Source: Ancistrus triradiatus
Taxonomy: Eukaryota; Chordata; Actinopteri; Siluriformes; Loricariidae
Length of the DNA: 64,000 nt
Assembly (NCBI GenBank): GCA_025084515.1
Contig: JAJAGP010001696.1
Span: 1-64,000, forward strand
Direction: 5' to 3'
Below are positions 34,101 through 49,868 of this stretch, in pieces. How positions within the stretch are numbered: the stretch's first letter is position 1; each line of letters starts with the position of its first letter. The translations under genes were made by a program, and so were the position numbers. A model generated the notes under the pieces. That model ran no database searches. It saw nothing but the letters and a program-made list of their open reading frames with translations, and had not been told where the DNA came from.

Positions 34101-34626
34101 TGCCATTCACAAAGGATTGGGGAAAGGCTGCGATAGTGGCATTGTAAGATGGTGAGAGGTGTACTCTGAGGCCCTCTCCTCGGTTCAGGGATGGACGTCC
34201 CCTTTTTACAAAAATAGCTTCTTTTACTCCGCATTCAAACCATCGTTCCTCCATATCAATGATCTGCACGTCTTCATCCTTGAACAAGTGGCCACTGGAA
34301 TGTAGGTGGGTGTATGGTGATGTAACCTTGTTTGTCGTTAAATGGCCATTGATGCTGAGAATAATGTTAAATAAACCAAACAAACAAAATGTTATTTGTT
34401 ATTTGTGACAGTGTATCATTAACATGCACTTCATGCATTTAAAATGTGTGTTTGTTTGTTTGTTTATTTCGAAACAGACTCTTTGGAATGTGCATTGCCC
34501 CCAGTCATTACCATGGACCTGTTTGCCACAGAAATCCTAGGATTCCCCGTCAGCACTAAAGAGTTACCTTCAGAGCAGCACACATCATCCTGCATGGCTT
34601 CTAAAATCTTTAATGACACACTGTGA
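6274..34626 (+). CDS. cfap251: CFAP251 (WDR66), cilia- and flagella-associated WD-repeat protein
   Basis: Nineteen coding exons: 6274-6489, 7188-7328, 12034-12145, 12959-13067, 13164-13244, 13356-13433, 15447-15649, 15826-16014, 17372-17619, 19395-19546, 21003-21176, 23516-23700, 24535-24649, 24746-24909, 25098-25188, 25763-25906, 27481-27709, 32322-32426, 34478-34626. All junctions are GT-AG and phases agree except inside exon 3. The product is about 960 residues. An acidic, disordered N terminus of about 72 residues is shorter than the Glu-rich mammalian one. WD repeats run from exon 2 to exon 14, and an EF-hand-like calmodulin-related C terminus (exons 16-18) reads DFFYYCQLRNQGIDSMETR and FIKLYVNHRP. 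The family acts at the base of radial spoke 3 in axonemes, and human loss causes sperm-flagellum defects. Exon 3 has two extra bases near 12088 and 12097 that break the frame (see findings). Many introns hold transposons. Confidence 0.93.
6509..7090 (+). mobile_element. Tc1-like family B element, internally deleted
   Basis: Terminal repeats are CAGTGGAGCAAAAAAGTATT at the left and the complement ending GCCCCACTG at the right, flanked by TA. A remnant of the transposase 3' end (the segment before ENLWRE-like coding, about 6725-6850) is in sense orientation. The DNA-binding half is missing. The left end lies only about 20 bases after the CFAP251 exon 1 donor. Confidence 0.85.
7395..7860 (-). 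mobile_element. Old relic of Tc1 family A
   Basis: Diverged family A wording can be followed from CTCTTGAAAGGTTGTGGACC through TTTTCACACAAATCCTAAAG and GAGTAGCAAAAGTATCCAAACC to the antisense 3' transposase end (TGATCAGTCCTGCACATCG, 7674-7692). Many substitutions relative to other copies show it is older. It lies in CFAP251 intron 2. Confidence 0.65.
7853..8015. repeat. Tigger/pogo-like end fragment
   Basis: GCAGTGGTACCTCAGGACC followed by TTTTTCCCATAAGGAATGATG resembles the ends seen near 18665, 35425 and 36150. The style is that of Tigger/pogo DNA transposons. Only an end is present; no coding part is visible. Confidence 0.4.
8215..8485. repeat. G-rich low-complexity block
   Basis: Runs of 7 to more than 15 G occur at 8222, 8366, 8410-8426 and 8451-8461 in a GC-rich island unlike its AT-rich surroundings. 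It abuts a Tc1 element whose left terminal repeat is missing. An open frame here is only a composition effect. The G-runs could form G-quadruplexes or mark an assembly problem. Confidence 0.6.
8490..10053 (+). mobile_element. Tc1 family A element, degenerate, left end missing
   Basis: The element runs from TAAAACATCATCAGATTT to the right repeat CAAGCACCACTGTA. Transposase coding on the plus strand starts near 8809 and ends near 9780. It keeps recognisable helix-turn-helix, HVDKPEGYW and QQDNDPKHTS segments, but has many indels and stops. The outer left terminal repeat is replaced by the G-rich block. It lies in CFAP251 intron 2, about 2 kb before exon 3. Confidence 0.85.
10130..10330. repeat. 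Short tandem duplication in a possible hAT end
   Basis: The phrase CTATTAAATTAGTTAGCAACTAATTT occurs twice about 38 bases apart (near 10240 and 10275). It is followed by ACTAAGTCGTTTAATCGTTGCACTCCTA, which resembles the ends of some fish hAT elements. No matching left end was seen. From 10330 to 12033 the intron shows nothing I recognise. Confidence 0.35.
12517..12600. repeat. Terminal fragment of another Tc1-type family
   Basis: ACAGTCATCTCCAAAAATTATTGG is nearly the same as ACAGTCACCTCCACAATTATTGG at 43531, and looks like the end of a Tc1-type miniature element. Only one end is seen in this intron of CFAP251. The rest of the intron is unassigned. Confidence 0.4.
13870..13942. repeat. (TA)n microsatellite
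   Basis: An almost pure TA dinucleotide run of about 70 bases lies in CFAP251 intron 6, with one short TGTG interruption near 13890. Confidence 0.9.
14145..14680 (+). mobile_element. Relic of a further Tc1-like lineage
   Basis: From ATGGCAAGAGTGAACACAGC (14154) the plus strand reads MARVN, then VIVLHKQG and QAEI, the start of a Tc1 transposase helix-turn-helix domain from a lineage unlike families A and B. Later parts (HSG near 14310, HSTVK near 14570) are scattered over frames with stops. No terminal repeats were found. It is an old inactive copy in CFAP251 intron 6. Confidence 0.5.
15008..15424 (-). mobile_element. Fragment of Tc1 family A (3' part)
   Basis: The sequence matches the family A 3' tail and the transposase C terminus in antisense: CATTTATTTATTGAGCAAAACGA, then TGATCAGTCCTGCTCATTGG, then GACCCACCTCTTGA. 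The terminal repeats are absent. The fragment ends about 20 bases before the acceptor of CFAP251 exon 7 at 15447. Confidence 0.75.
16060..16690 (+). repeat. GC-rich unassigned repeat with promoter-like and hairpin motifs
   Basis: This GC-rich block in CFAP251 intron 8 contains a TATATAAA box (16199-16206), a splice-acceptor-like TTTTGTGTTTTAG near 16360, and a hairpin with 11-bp arms (16372-16382 and 16389-16399). It differs sharply in composition from the flanks. It could be part of an LTR or the 5' end of a retroelement, but I see no coding sequence that identifies it. Confidence 0.35.
16868..16976 (+). mobile_element. Solo left end of Tc1 family A
   Basis: ACAGTGGCACTTGAAAGTTTG and the next 90 bases match the family A left terminal region, up to CACAAGTCCTAAGAGTCGATG, and stop abruptly. 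No other part of the element follows. Confidence 0.8.
17675..18559 (-). mobile_element. Tc1-like family B element, internally deleted, antisense to CFAP251
   Basis: Both terminal repeats (CAGTGGGGCAAAAAAGTATT and its complement) are present. The transposase is on the minus strand. The catalytic C-terminal half (about 18180-17930, including the reverse of the QHDND and SPDL segments) is joined to the leader and helix-turn-helix part (about 18400-18200), with the middle missing. It starts 55 bases after the CFAP251 exon 9 donor. Confidence 0.85.
18665..19035 (+). repeat. Tigger/pogo-like element fragment
   Basis: CAGTGGTACCTTGGTTCTCG at the left and the wording ACAGTACTGTATTCTTAGTGC to ATGGTTAGTAATGACAGCC are shared with 35425-35710. 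A start codon followed by Lys-rich text sits at the same place in both, which suits the start of a pogo-type transposase. Nothing downstream is preserved. Confidence 0.45.
19067..19142. repeat. (GT)n microsatellite
   Basis: About 32 GT units end in a short GGGTGGGTGGGT run. It lies in CFAP251 intron 9 between a Tigger-like repeat and exon 10. Confidence 0.95.
20103..20952 (+). mobile_element. Tc1-like family C element with a nested hAT insertion
   Basis: The ends (CCAGCCACTTTATTAGG at the left, complement AAGGTGTACCTAATAAAGTG at the right) mark a Tc1 family common in fish. The sense transposase starts with the region from about 20245 (MGKKGDLSDFELGMVVGARLAG), reaches a helix-turn-helix, and is then interrupted by the hAT insert at 20373-20666. 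The middle catalytic part is deleted, and the tail resumes with CATCATGTCAATATGGACC (20805). It is non-functional and lies in CFAP251 intron 10, ending just before exon 11. Confidence 0.8.
20373..20666. mobile_element. hAT-type miniature element nested in family C
   Basis: The 294-bp insert has ends CTGTGTTTCCCAA and the complement of TTGGGAAACAGTG, with flanking 8-bp copies CTCTAAGG (20365-20372) and CTCTAGGG (20667-20674). The interrupted Tc1 text continues across it. The 8-bp duplication and CAGTG-like ends are hAT features. Confidence 0.75.
21503..22806 (-). mobile_element. Tc1 family A element, 1.3 kb, in CFAP251 intron 11
   Basis: Both terminal repeats are present (CAGTGGTGCTTGAATG at the left, CAAGCACCACTG at the right). 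The transposase is on the minus strand from about 22449 (antisense of ATGGTACGAACAAAGG). It keeps the FGEE and HGGGSIMVWA segments near 22000-21900, with frameshifts and loss of the region between the C terminus and the left tail. It cannot encode a whole enzyme. Confidence 0.85.
23130..23329 (+). mobile_element. Probable LTR 3' end (Gypsy-like)
   Basis: The block has a pyrimidine-rich C-laden composition, an AATAAA at 23264 and ends CTGCAAGCGTCTGGGC then TCGTCAGCGTTACA, the usual shape of a fish Gypsy-type LTR R-U5 end. I found no second LTR and no coding region, so it would be a solo or truncated LTR. Confidence 0.45.
24000..24305. repeat. Unassigned dispersed-repeat-like stretch
   Basis: The GC content and text (AGCCCCTGGTTGGTCAGTGG, GTGATGGCCGATGTGATCGG) differ from the AT-rich flanks in CFAP251 intron 12. 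No coding region or terminal repeats are visible. The intron remainder to 24534 holds nothing I recognise, and neither does intron 15 (25189-25762). Confidence 0.3.
26985..27195. mobile_element. Fragment of DNA transposon family D
   Basis: CACACACTAACACAC, then GTGGTGGTCCTGTGGAGGGTCC, then ATGGACTACAGTCTGTAATTG correspond in reverse to 5350-5500 of the fuller copy at 5270-5914. Neither outer end is complete. The rest of CFAP251 intron 16 (25907-26984) shows nothing I recognise. Confidence 0.6.
27785..30740 (-). mobile_element. L2/CR1-like LINE remnant with esterase-type ORF1
   Basis: Reading leftward on the minus strand, the pieces are in LINE order. First is an SGNH/GDSL-esterase-like ORF1 part (RVLVIGDCYVTRE near 30590, then SRIVIHVGANK near 30450, then GKPGLLGWDGV near 30010). 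Next come endonuclease text (29699-29230, with GDFNIHF near 29350), a post-endonuclease linker (KQTAQNLERKWRHSK near 29080), and the C-terminal reverse transcriptase region (LNADKTEVLLVG near 28250, AFVTSRLEYCNALLAG near 28000). The core of the polymerase is missing and frames are broken. A V-SINE interrupts it. It lies in CFAP251 intron 17. Confidence 0.75.
30199..30393 (-). mobile_element. V-SINE inserted in the LINE
   Basis: On the minus strand a tRNA-like head (TAGCCTAGCGGTTAAGGTAC, B-box-like GTTCAAATCCC) is followed by the conserved V-SINE core and ends at GCATTTAGCAGAC next to CTACATTTACAG. It interrupts the esterase-like ORF1 of the surrounding LINE. Confidence 0.8.
30741..32321. other. 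Remainder of CFAP251 intron 17, no gene seen
   Basis: The stretch 31000-31680 is somewhat less AT-rich and carries a 115-codon open frame on the minus strand, but I recognise no domain, and its codon use does not resemble a gene. The rest is AT-rich intron leading to the acceptor at 32321. Confidence 0.5.
33142..33869 (+). mobile_element. Tc1 family A, 5' half only
   Basis: The copy begins inside the left terminal region (TGAAAGTTTGTGAACTC) and runs through the leader to a transposase start at 33499. An open frame of about 90 codons covers the whole paired helix-turn-helix region (TKEISEDLRKRVVDAHQAGK through RPTKITPRARR), then shifts frame near 33770. It stops at 33869, where Penelope-like sequence begins. 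No catalytic residues remain. Confidence 0.85.
33872..34345 (-). mobile_element. Penelope-like element fragment (GIY-YIG endonuclease end)
   Basis: On the minus strand, 34340-34080 encodes text typical of the C-terminal GIY-YIG endonuclease region of fish Penelope-like elements: HLHSSGHLFKDEDVQI, ERWFECGVKEAIFVKRGRPS, then LNRGEGLRVHLSPSYNA. The 3' tail to 33872 contains GTGACGAAACGTTTTTCCCAC, often seen in these elements. It is 5'-truncated and sits in CFAP251 intron 18. Confidence 0.65.
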
Positions 34627-35065
34627 GCACTCTTGCTTTGTAAACATAATGTGTTCATCAAAATGTTTTTTAAAACTGGATTTTTCATTTCAGCTACAGT
34701 TTCAGGAACAAACATAACAAAACCTTTTTTTTATCATTAGATTAGCATGACTATAGCACATTAATTATTAAACCGATTATTTTCAGTATGGAAAGTTTGA
34801 AATGTAGTTTTCTCGGTGGGTGGAATATTATTTTCTATAAGGAATGTCACAATTCACTCTGAGCACGTTGGAGTTCTTCACAATTCTTCAAAAGGAAACA
34901 AATATATACACACACACACAAGTTTGTATGATATTGTTTATACAATATCATTGTACCCTAAAGCAAGTTGTTTGGCTCTTTTTTGTATAGTTTTTGACCA
35001 GAAAAATGCCCCCACAAGGTAAATATGTCTGACATGTCTATAGAATGATTCAGAAACTACACACA

Positions 35066-35418
35066 CAATGGGGGGCCAAAAGTCTGAGACCACTAGTGAA
35101 AAAGCTTTTTTGGATCTTTTTGGAGAAGGATTTATGCTGCAGCTAATGACTAACGACTGTCATGGACTAATGACTGTCATGGACTTCTTTCTACAGTCAC
35201 CTGATCTAATGTCCACTGAGCATTTATGGGGCCATTGAAGGTAGAGAAACCGGGCATTAAGTAAACATCACAAGATGCTCTTGGGAATATTGTCAACTCG
35301 TATTGAGAGAACATGGCTCACCAGATTGGCACAGACTTGTAGAGTTTATGCCAGCTAAGTGCATGCTGTCATTACATCAAAAGGGGAATATACCATATAC
35401 TGATGGTCTCTGAAATGT
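35066..35418 (+). mobile_element. Relic of Tc1-like family E
   Basis: GGGCCAAAAGTCTGAGACCAC at the left and GATGGTCTCTGA at the right suggest degraded inverted ends. The interior (TCACCTGATCTAATGTCCAC, GAGCATTTATGGGG) is the decayed SPDLxPxEHLWG catalytic end of a Tc1 transposase. It resembles 3745-4105. Confidence 0.5.
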
Positions 35419-35424
35419 ATATAC

Positions 35425-36175
35425 AGTGGTATGTACCACCTCGGAACTCGTCGAATTCAGTTTTCAACGTATTTTGATTATAAAAAAATTGTCTTGGCCC
35501 CCGGTGGTTGCTCTGCACTCGTTCCATCTGAAACTCGATTCATGATTCAGTGCACAGTGATTCAGTGGTTCAGATTCACAATAGCTCTCACCCAGAGAAG
35601 ATCTCCTTTGTGTTTATCATGTTTTTCTTTATTTTTACCTCTACAGTACTCTATTCTTAGTGCAAATACATCTCCATGGATCCTAAAAAGGTTAGTTATA
35701 AGACCCAGCCGAAAGTGAATGCTTGAATGCTCCAGAACACAGGCTGCAGTTTGTTAACCAATAAAGTGTTTTTCACTTTCAATCCGTTACTCACTAAATT
35801 ACTTGAGATTTTTGAAAAGTAACTGTTTTAAACCTTAACTTTCTTATCATTACCATGAGGCTGAATCTCCATCTACAGACGCCATAATGTAATGCAATCA
35901 TTTAAGGTGGACCAGAAAATTAAAATAGCCAACTTCAGCTTCATCTCCGCTGTGATACAACAAACACTCGTTAAACTCTTCGGTTCATGATACTTTTAAG
36001 TTATGATAGATTTGTTCTGAACGTATCCCCATCATAAATCAGGGAGCACCTGTAAACTACATCTCCATTAATGCATATAATGCCTTATACAGTGTGGATT
36101 GTCTGGGGGTCTGGAACGGATTCATTCAATGTACATTATTCCTTATGGGAAACATTTGCTCGCTACTCTTCATTT
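35425..36175. repeat. Tigger/pogo-like repeat
   Basis: The left end resembles 18665 (CACCTCGGAACTCGTCG). The right end near 36110-36175 reads AACGGATTCATTCAATG and TTCCTTATGGGAAACATTTG, close to the complement of 7885-7910. A start codon followed by DPKK lies near 35675. Coding beyond that is lost. Confidence 0.45.
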
Positions 36176-36261
36176 CATGTCAACATCGAGCAGAATCATA
36201 AAGGAACGTTTCTGACATGTGGAATCCATACCAAGCTGAATTAAGGCTGTATTGAGAACAA

Positions 36262-36560
36262 AGAGGGGTGGGACGGTGGCTCAGTGGGTAGCTGACAACA
36301 ACAATGTCCTGGGTTTGATCCCAGGTGGAGCAGTCTGTGTCCTTTCTGTGTGGAGTTTGCTCCAGGTACTCCAGTTTCCTCCCACAGTCCAAAGATGTGT
36401 GTCAGGTTAATTGATTACACTAAACTGGCCTTAGTGTGTGAGTGTGTGTATGAGTGTATGTGCTCTTCGATGGATTGGCGCCCTGTCTAGGGTTGTTCCT
36501 GCCTTGTGCCTGATGCCGCTAGCTAAGCACTGACTCTCCCACGACCCTGACCAGGATTAA
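36262..36560 (+). mobile_element. SINE-like repeat F, near complete
   Basis: A tRNA-like head (GGTGGCTCAGTGGGTAGC, B-box GGGTTTGATCCC) is followed by TGTGTGGAGTTTGC, CTCCCACAGTCCAAAGATG and GATTGGCGCCCTGTCTAGGG. This head-to-tail order is the best view of family F in the window. Confidence 0.65.
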
Positions 36561-36904
36561 GAAGATAAAGTGAACTAATGAATGCATGAGAACAAGGTAG
36601 TACCCTACCCAGTATTAGTATCCTAATAAAGTGCTCATATACAGTATTTATTATTTTAGTAGTTAAAATTCCTCCTAAGTGAATGAGTAAATGTGAATGC
36701 AATCTTTTTGTAAAGCACAAAGTTCAACAGAGATCAATTTACTTTCAATTTAGTTAATGACTAAAGAAATTAACATGTGTTTAACCAGTTATTACTATGA
36801 AATGTTATTTGACCATTTGATATACTTTATTTCTACCAATTCACCCAGTGGTTTAGTAGTGACTGTGGTGATCACAGTATATTGCATTTATTCAACCATT
36901 TTTA

Positions 36905-37160
36905 TACCCAATCGATCACAGGGCACATTCACGCATACACTCACTCACACTGAGACACTTCAGAGACTCCAAATGACCAAACGCATGTCTTTGGAATGTG
37001 GGACGAAAGCTGAATGAAACCCAAGCAGACACAGGGAGAACATGCAAATTCAAGTACAGTCCAGTCCAGGAATTGAATCCAGGATCTCTGGATCTTTAAC
37101 CACCTGGAGCTGGTTAGTGAGATGACAGTGCTAACCACTGCATCACTGTGATGCCCACCA
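36905..37160 (-). mobile_element. SINE-like repeat F, reverse copy
   Basis: The complement of family F is recognisable in GCATGTCTTTGGAATGTGGG, GGGAGAACATGCAAATTC and ATTGAATCCAGGATCTCTGG, ending with the tRNA-like head near 37130-37150. Diverged partial copies also occur near 33015-33130 and 37425-37500. Confidence 0.6.
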
Positions 37161-37644
37161 CAGTATTTTGCAAGGTTGTTTAATGTACTTTCAATGCTTA
37201 ATCTTAACTCAACCTTTATGTTGGAAATACAAACACAGATCTTGTTAAATGTAGTAATTAATTATTCAAGACGTAACAATTATCCCCATCTATAATCATT
37301 TTTTTAAAAGAACAACATTCCTTTTTGATTGCCTCACTAAAGCTTATTATGGATGAGGAATACACATCTAGACATCAGTCACTTGGACATACAACTAAAA
37401 TCCTTTGTTGTGGCTTAATTATTCATTCATTGTCTTATCTGCGTGATCCTAGTCAGGGTCACGGCTGGGTAACAGCTGTGCCTTGTCACCGATCCCTCAG
37501 ACTGCACAAGAACTGTCATTCAACAATAGCTGATATAATCACATGAGCAGGGATTACTTTGGCAAACCTTTATCAAGCACTACAATATGGAGTTACATTC
37601 ACAAATACCACTTAAAACTTTACTGTGCAAACAAGGAAGCCTTA

Positions 37645-38225
37645 GGTTAACCATGTCCAGAAGCGGCATTTACTTCTCTGGGCTTGGAGGCATCTAGGAT
37701 GGACCATCACACAGTGGAAACATGTATTGTGGTCAGACCAATCAGTATTCCAGATCATTTTTGGAAAAAATGGACACTGTGTGCTGCGGACCAAAGACAA
37801 AAAAGATGGCAAAATCCAGTCTGTCATGTTATGGGGTTGGGTCAGTGCCTTTGGCAAAGGTCATTTACAGTTCAGTGATGGCAGCATTAATGCAGAAAAG
37901 TATTTTAGAGCAACATATGCTGCCTTCAAGATAACAACTTTTCCAAGGATGTTGATGATTTTTTCAGCAAGACAATGCAAAACCACATGCTGCACACATT
38001 ACAAATATATAACTGTGAAAGAAAAGAGTACTGTCTGCAGTATTGACCTGTCCCCAATACAGAATGTGTGGAGAATGCTGAAATGAAAAATGTGACAATG
38101 GCAACCCCGTTGTACACCTTAAGACATGTTTTCAGGAAGCATGGGACAAAATAACAGCTTAAACACCAACATTACAAAATGGTCAATACTTTGCCGTCCC
38201 AACTTTATTTGGAATGTGACAAATA
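37645..38225 (+). mobile_element. Tc1/mariner-type transposase relic (another lineage)
   Basis: The plus strand carries a catalytic-core relic: WTITQWKHVLWSD-type text near 37700, SVMLWGWVSAFGKGHLQFSDGSINAEKY near 37835, a QQDNAKPHAA-type segment near 37970, and DLSPIQNVWRMLK near 38050. The right end has CTTTGCCGTCCCAACTTTATTTGGAATG. Frames are broken in several places and the first half is missing. It lies just upstream of the BCL7A promoter region. Confidence 0.6.
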
Positions 38226-38345
38226 ATGAATTATTTTGAGTTCATACTGTCTGCAATGTTCTTGTCATATTTGTAGTCTTAATGCCATACTTGTTTTCTG
38301 ATTTGGAGTTGTGTGTATGAAACGACAGGCTTGTGTTTTACTTGA

Positions 38346-46758
<8,413 letters not shown>

Positions 46759-47975
46759 CTGTATTTTTGCAAACTGTTACACTCTAGTGATCTCCCTTTC
46801 ATCTCCCTGTATGCATCAAGTCATTTTACTTCCACATGAGTTGTAAACCTCACACATCCCTCAAGTCTCAGAAACCATTACCCCTTGCAGTTGCTTTGCA
46901 GTGCTGAAAGGGAGCAAACCTGGAGTCTTTTTTGTAACAAAGTTAAGCTGTGAGATTCAGAGGCAGGGGTTTTCCGTTGCACTCACCCTAGAACGTCTCC
47001 ACCTGATACAAACTGATGTTTCAGTCACTGCTCTCAACTACCACGATGTTTGAAAGCAATCTATTCTTGTTTTTTTTGTGCTCAGGAGGGTCAACACACT
47101 GTTAGTTGTGCTGAAATGGATTGGCTATGATGCTGTAGTGCAGAGGTTCCTTTTTTAAGTTTTTGTTTTGTGTTTTTTTTTCCTCAATAATTCATGAGTA
47201 GCTAGGTCAATGCGTGATAGTCATGAGTGGTACTAGTCACAGGTTACAGTCTGCTGTAAAGACTCTAGCTCATAGCATACGTCCTGCTTGGTTGTGTGCT
47301 TTGTGACACCGAAATAATCTTGAGTCTGTTAGTTCACACATCCATCCAGTGCTTCACAATCTTCTGGCAAAATGTCATTTTCACGAACGCGCAGTCCAAA
47401 CTGTGAAGGTGCAAACAAAGCTTTGAAATGCAGGTCACCATTTCAACAGCGCCACGACATTAGATAAGCTGGCGATTCTAACCGCATGCCCATCCGATTA
47501 ATCATGGACTCATCCTTCTATGGCAAGTACCTGCCGTCAGTGGCAGTGCAGGGGGAAGGGGGAAGAAAGCGATGTTCATTAGACGTTAACAGGCAGGTTA
47601 CAGATGGATGGCTGTGCAAATACCTCATACGCAGACCAGCAGTGCTGGCGTATAAACACTAAGTATGACTTTTAGAAATGGAAAAAAAAAAATCACTTGG
47701 ACGTGTCTGCTTGCAAAAATATGTATATATTTATACAATAACATTTTTTGTTATTACACTTATTTTTTTTTTGGTTACAATATTTCGCCAAAATATTGCC
47801 TTCTTGTAGTTCAATCTTTGAACCTAGCAAAAATTTCTCATTGGGACCATTTTTTTTCCACTCTGCTTTAGAATTGTCTTGTACAGAAGTATGGTTGTGT
47901 TTCATTTATTTATTCCACATGTAGTTTTTGGTTTTATAAAAAAAAATAATAAACTTCCTTTGTTTACTAGGCTGT
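46759..47975 (+). terminator. BCL7A 3' UTR and polyadenylation signal
   Basis: About 1.2 kb of non-repetitive sequence follows the BCL7A stop, ending with AATAAA at 47948-47953 in an A-rich run. A mariner fold-back element starts about 100 bases later. The length and lack of repeats support a long 3' UTR. Confidence 0.65.
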
Positions 47976-48054
47976 AAATATGACTCTGAACTGAAAAGAA
48001 TATTGCGGTAACTTGGAACATGTATTAGAACTTTCATCTTATGGCTCCAACATA

Positions 48055-48908
48055 CAGGGTGGGCCATTTATATGGATACACCTAAATAAAATGGGAATGG
48101 TTGGTGAAATAAACTTCCTGTTTGTGGCACATTAGTATATGGGAGGGCCAAAACTTCAAGATGGGTGTTGATCGTGGTGGATCCAACTTTATTATTTCCA
48201 ATGGGAAGAGGGTCATGTAACACATCAAACTTATTTAGAATTTCACAAGAAAAACAATGGTGTGCTTGGTTTTAACGGAGTTATTTACAAGTTTATGACC
48301 ACATATAAAATGTGTTCAAAGTGCTGCCCATTGTGTTGGATTGTCAATGCAACCCTCTTCTCCCACTCTTGACACAATGATAGCAACACCGCGGAAGAAA
48401 TGCTCTCCCGCTCTGACCCCCTCAGACTTTTATCTTTGGGGTCAGCGGAAGGCAGTTGTTTATGCTGTGAAGATACGAGATGTGCAGCATCTGAAACAAC
48501 GAACACTGGAAGCCTGTTCTAGCATTTCTTCTGCCGTGTTGCTCTCAGTGTATTAAGAGTGGGAGGGCTGCATTGACAATCCAACACAATGGGCAGCACT
48601 TTGAACACATTTTATAGGTGGTCATAAACTTGTAAATAACTCATGAAAGGATAAAGTTCCGTTAAAACCAAGCACACCATTGTTTTTCTTGTGAAATTCT
48701 CAATACGTTTGAGGTGTTACATGACCCTCTTCCCATTGGAAATAATAAAGTTGGATCCAAAATGGCCGACTTCAAAATGACCGCCATGGTCAACACCCAT
48801 CTTGAAAAGTTTTCCCCCTCCCATTTACTAATATGCCACAAACAAGAAGTTGATATCACCAACCATTCCCATCTTATTTAGATGTATCCATATAAATGGC
48901 CCACCCTG
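48055..48908. mobile_element. Mariner-type fold-back element with long inverted repeats
   Basis: Ends CAGGGTGGGCCATTTATATG and its complement ending GGCCCACCCTG are flanked by TA. The two arms, about 48055-48380 and 48555-48908, are complementary over roughly 330 bases. The short centre keeps transposase C-terminal text in the plus direction (LTPSDFYLWGQRKAVVYAVK), a mariner PxDFxLWG motif. The element starts 100 bases after the BCL7A polyadenylation signal. Confidence 0.8.
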
Positions 48909-49140
48909 TAGTTAATGCAACACCATTATTAATGCCCACTGCAGGATTGCTGGGTGCAATCCTCATTTCAGAGCTACAATGCAAATAAAATAAAGAGCTT
49001 CGGTTTCATTATAGAAGTGCTGCCGCCAAGCTTTAGCATTGATGTGTAGTGCTCTGACTTGAACATCAGCCATGTTAATGAATGTAAGGGTGCATAGAAG
49101 GACATCTTGATCCCAGGAGCATAGAGTATGTACACTATAC

Positions 49141-49400
49141 CATGCAGGGTTGGCACAGCAGCAGATACTTGGGTTCAGATCCCAGTATTGATGCTGTCTG
49201 TGTGAATTTTGCATGTCTCCCGACATCTGTGTGTCTGGGTACCTTTTCCTCCCTCATTCCAAAGGTGTTTGGAGTGAGCAAGTGTGTGTGTGTGCCTATG
49301 CCCTGTAATGGACTGGTGCCCTGTTCAGGATTGGTCGTACCATGCACCCTGTGCTGTGCTGTGCTGTAGCCGTGAATTCCATGAAGCAGGTGTGCAGTGA
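49141..49400 (+). mobile_element. SINE-like repeat F, diverged
   Basis: GGTTGGCACAGCAGCAGATAC, GGGTTCAGATCCC (B-box-like) and TGTGAATTTTGCATGTCTCC, then ACTGGTGCCCTGTTCAGGATTG show a diverged family F copy between BCL7A and ALKBH2. Confidence 0.55.
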
Positions 49401-49448
49401 GTGACTATATCATGCACTGCAAGTGTAAGTTAAGTTTTAATACAGAGA

Positions 49449-49630
49449 CTTTGGTAGCCTAGCGGTTAAGGTACTGGACTCTGGACCAGAAGGTCCAGGG
49501 TTCAAATCCCACCTCTGCCAAGCTGCCACTGTTGGGTTCTTGAGCAAGGCCCTTAACCCCGCTTGGATTGTAAGATTGTATGAAATGTGGATAAGGGCGT
49601 CTGCTAACTGCTGTAAATGTAAATGTAGAA
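49449..49630 (+). mobile_element. V-SINE
   Basis: A tRNA-like head (TTGGTAGCCTAGCGGTTAAG, B-box GGGTTCAAATCCC) is followed by the SINE body and the core GGATAAGGGCGTCTGCTAAC, with a TGTAAATGTAAATG tail. This is the most complete V-SINE here, and it lies downstream of ALKBH2. Confidence 0.85.
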
Positions 49631-49710
49631 ATTATATTGCGAATAATATAAGCTAGTTCTGTAACTATAGTGCTTGGGTGTACAAGGGCTCGATCTCTAA
49701 CTACTTACTA

Positions 49711-49716
49711 TTTATT
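49711..49716 (-). terminator. Candidate ALKBH2 polyadenylation signal
   Basis: TTTATT on the plus strand gives AATAAA on the minus strand, about 150 bases beyond the ALKBH2 stop. It lies before the V-SINE in the direction of transcription, which fits a short 3' UTR. Confidence 0.45.
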
Positions 49717-49868
49717 AAACCAACTCAAGTAGCTATCTACTGTATAGTCTATTAGCTAATGACTGGACTCTGACATCATTTGCATACACTGTCCTATACA
49801 GCACACTCCTGCTGACAAGTGTTTGAGTGAATTCTACATATTAAGGAAACACAATTATCACGGTAAAG

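Noticed and set aside
49449..49510. tRNA gene
   Set aside because: A and B boxes are present, but there is no complete cloverleaf, and a V-SINE body follows directly. The same applies to the other SINE heads near 2090, 30390, 36270 and 42760.
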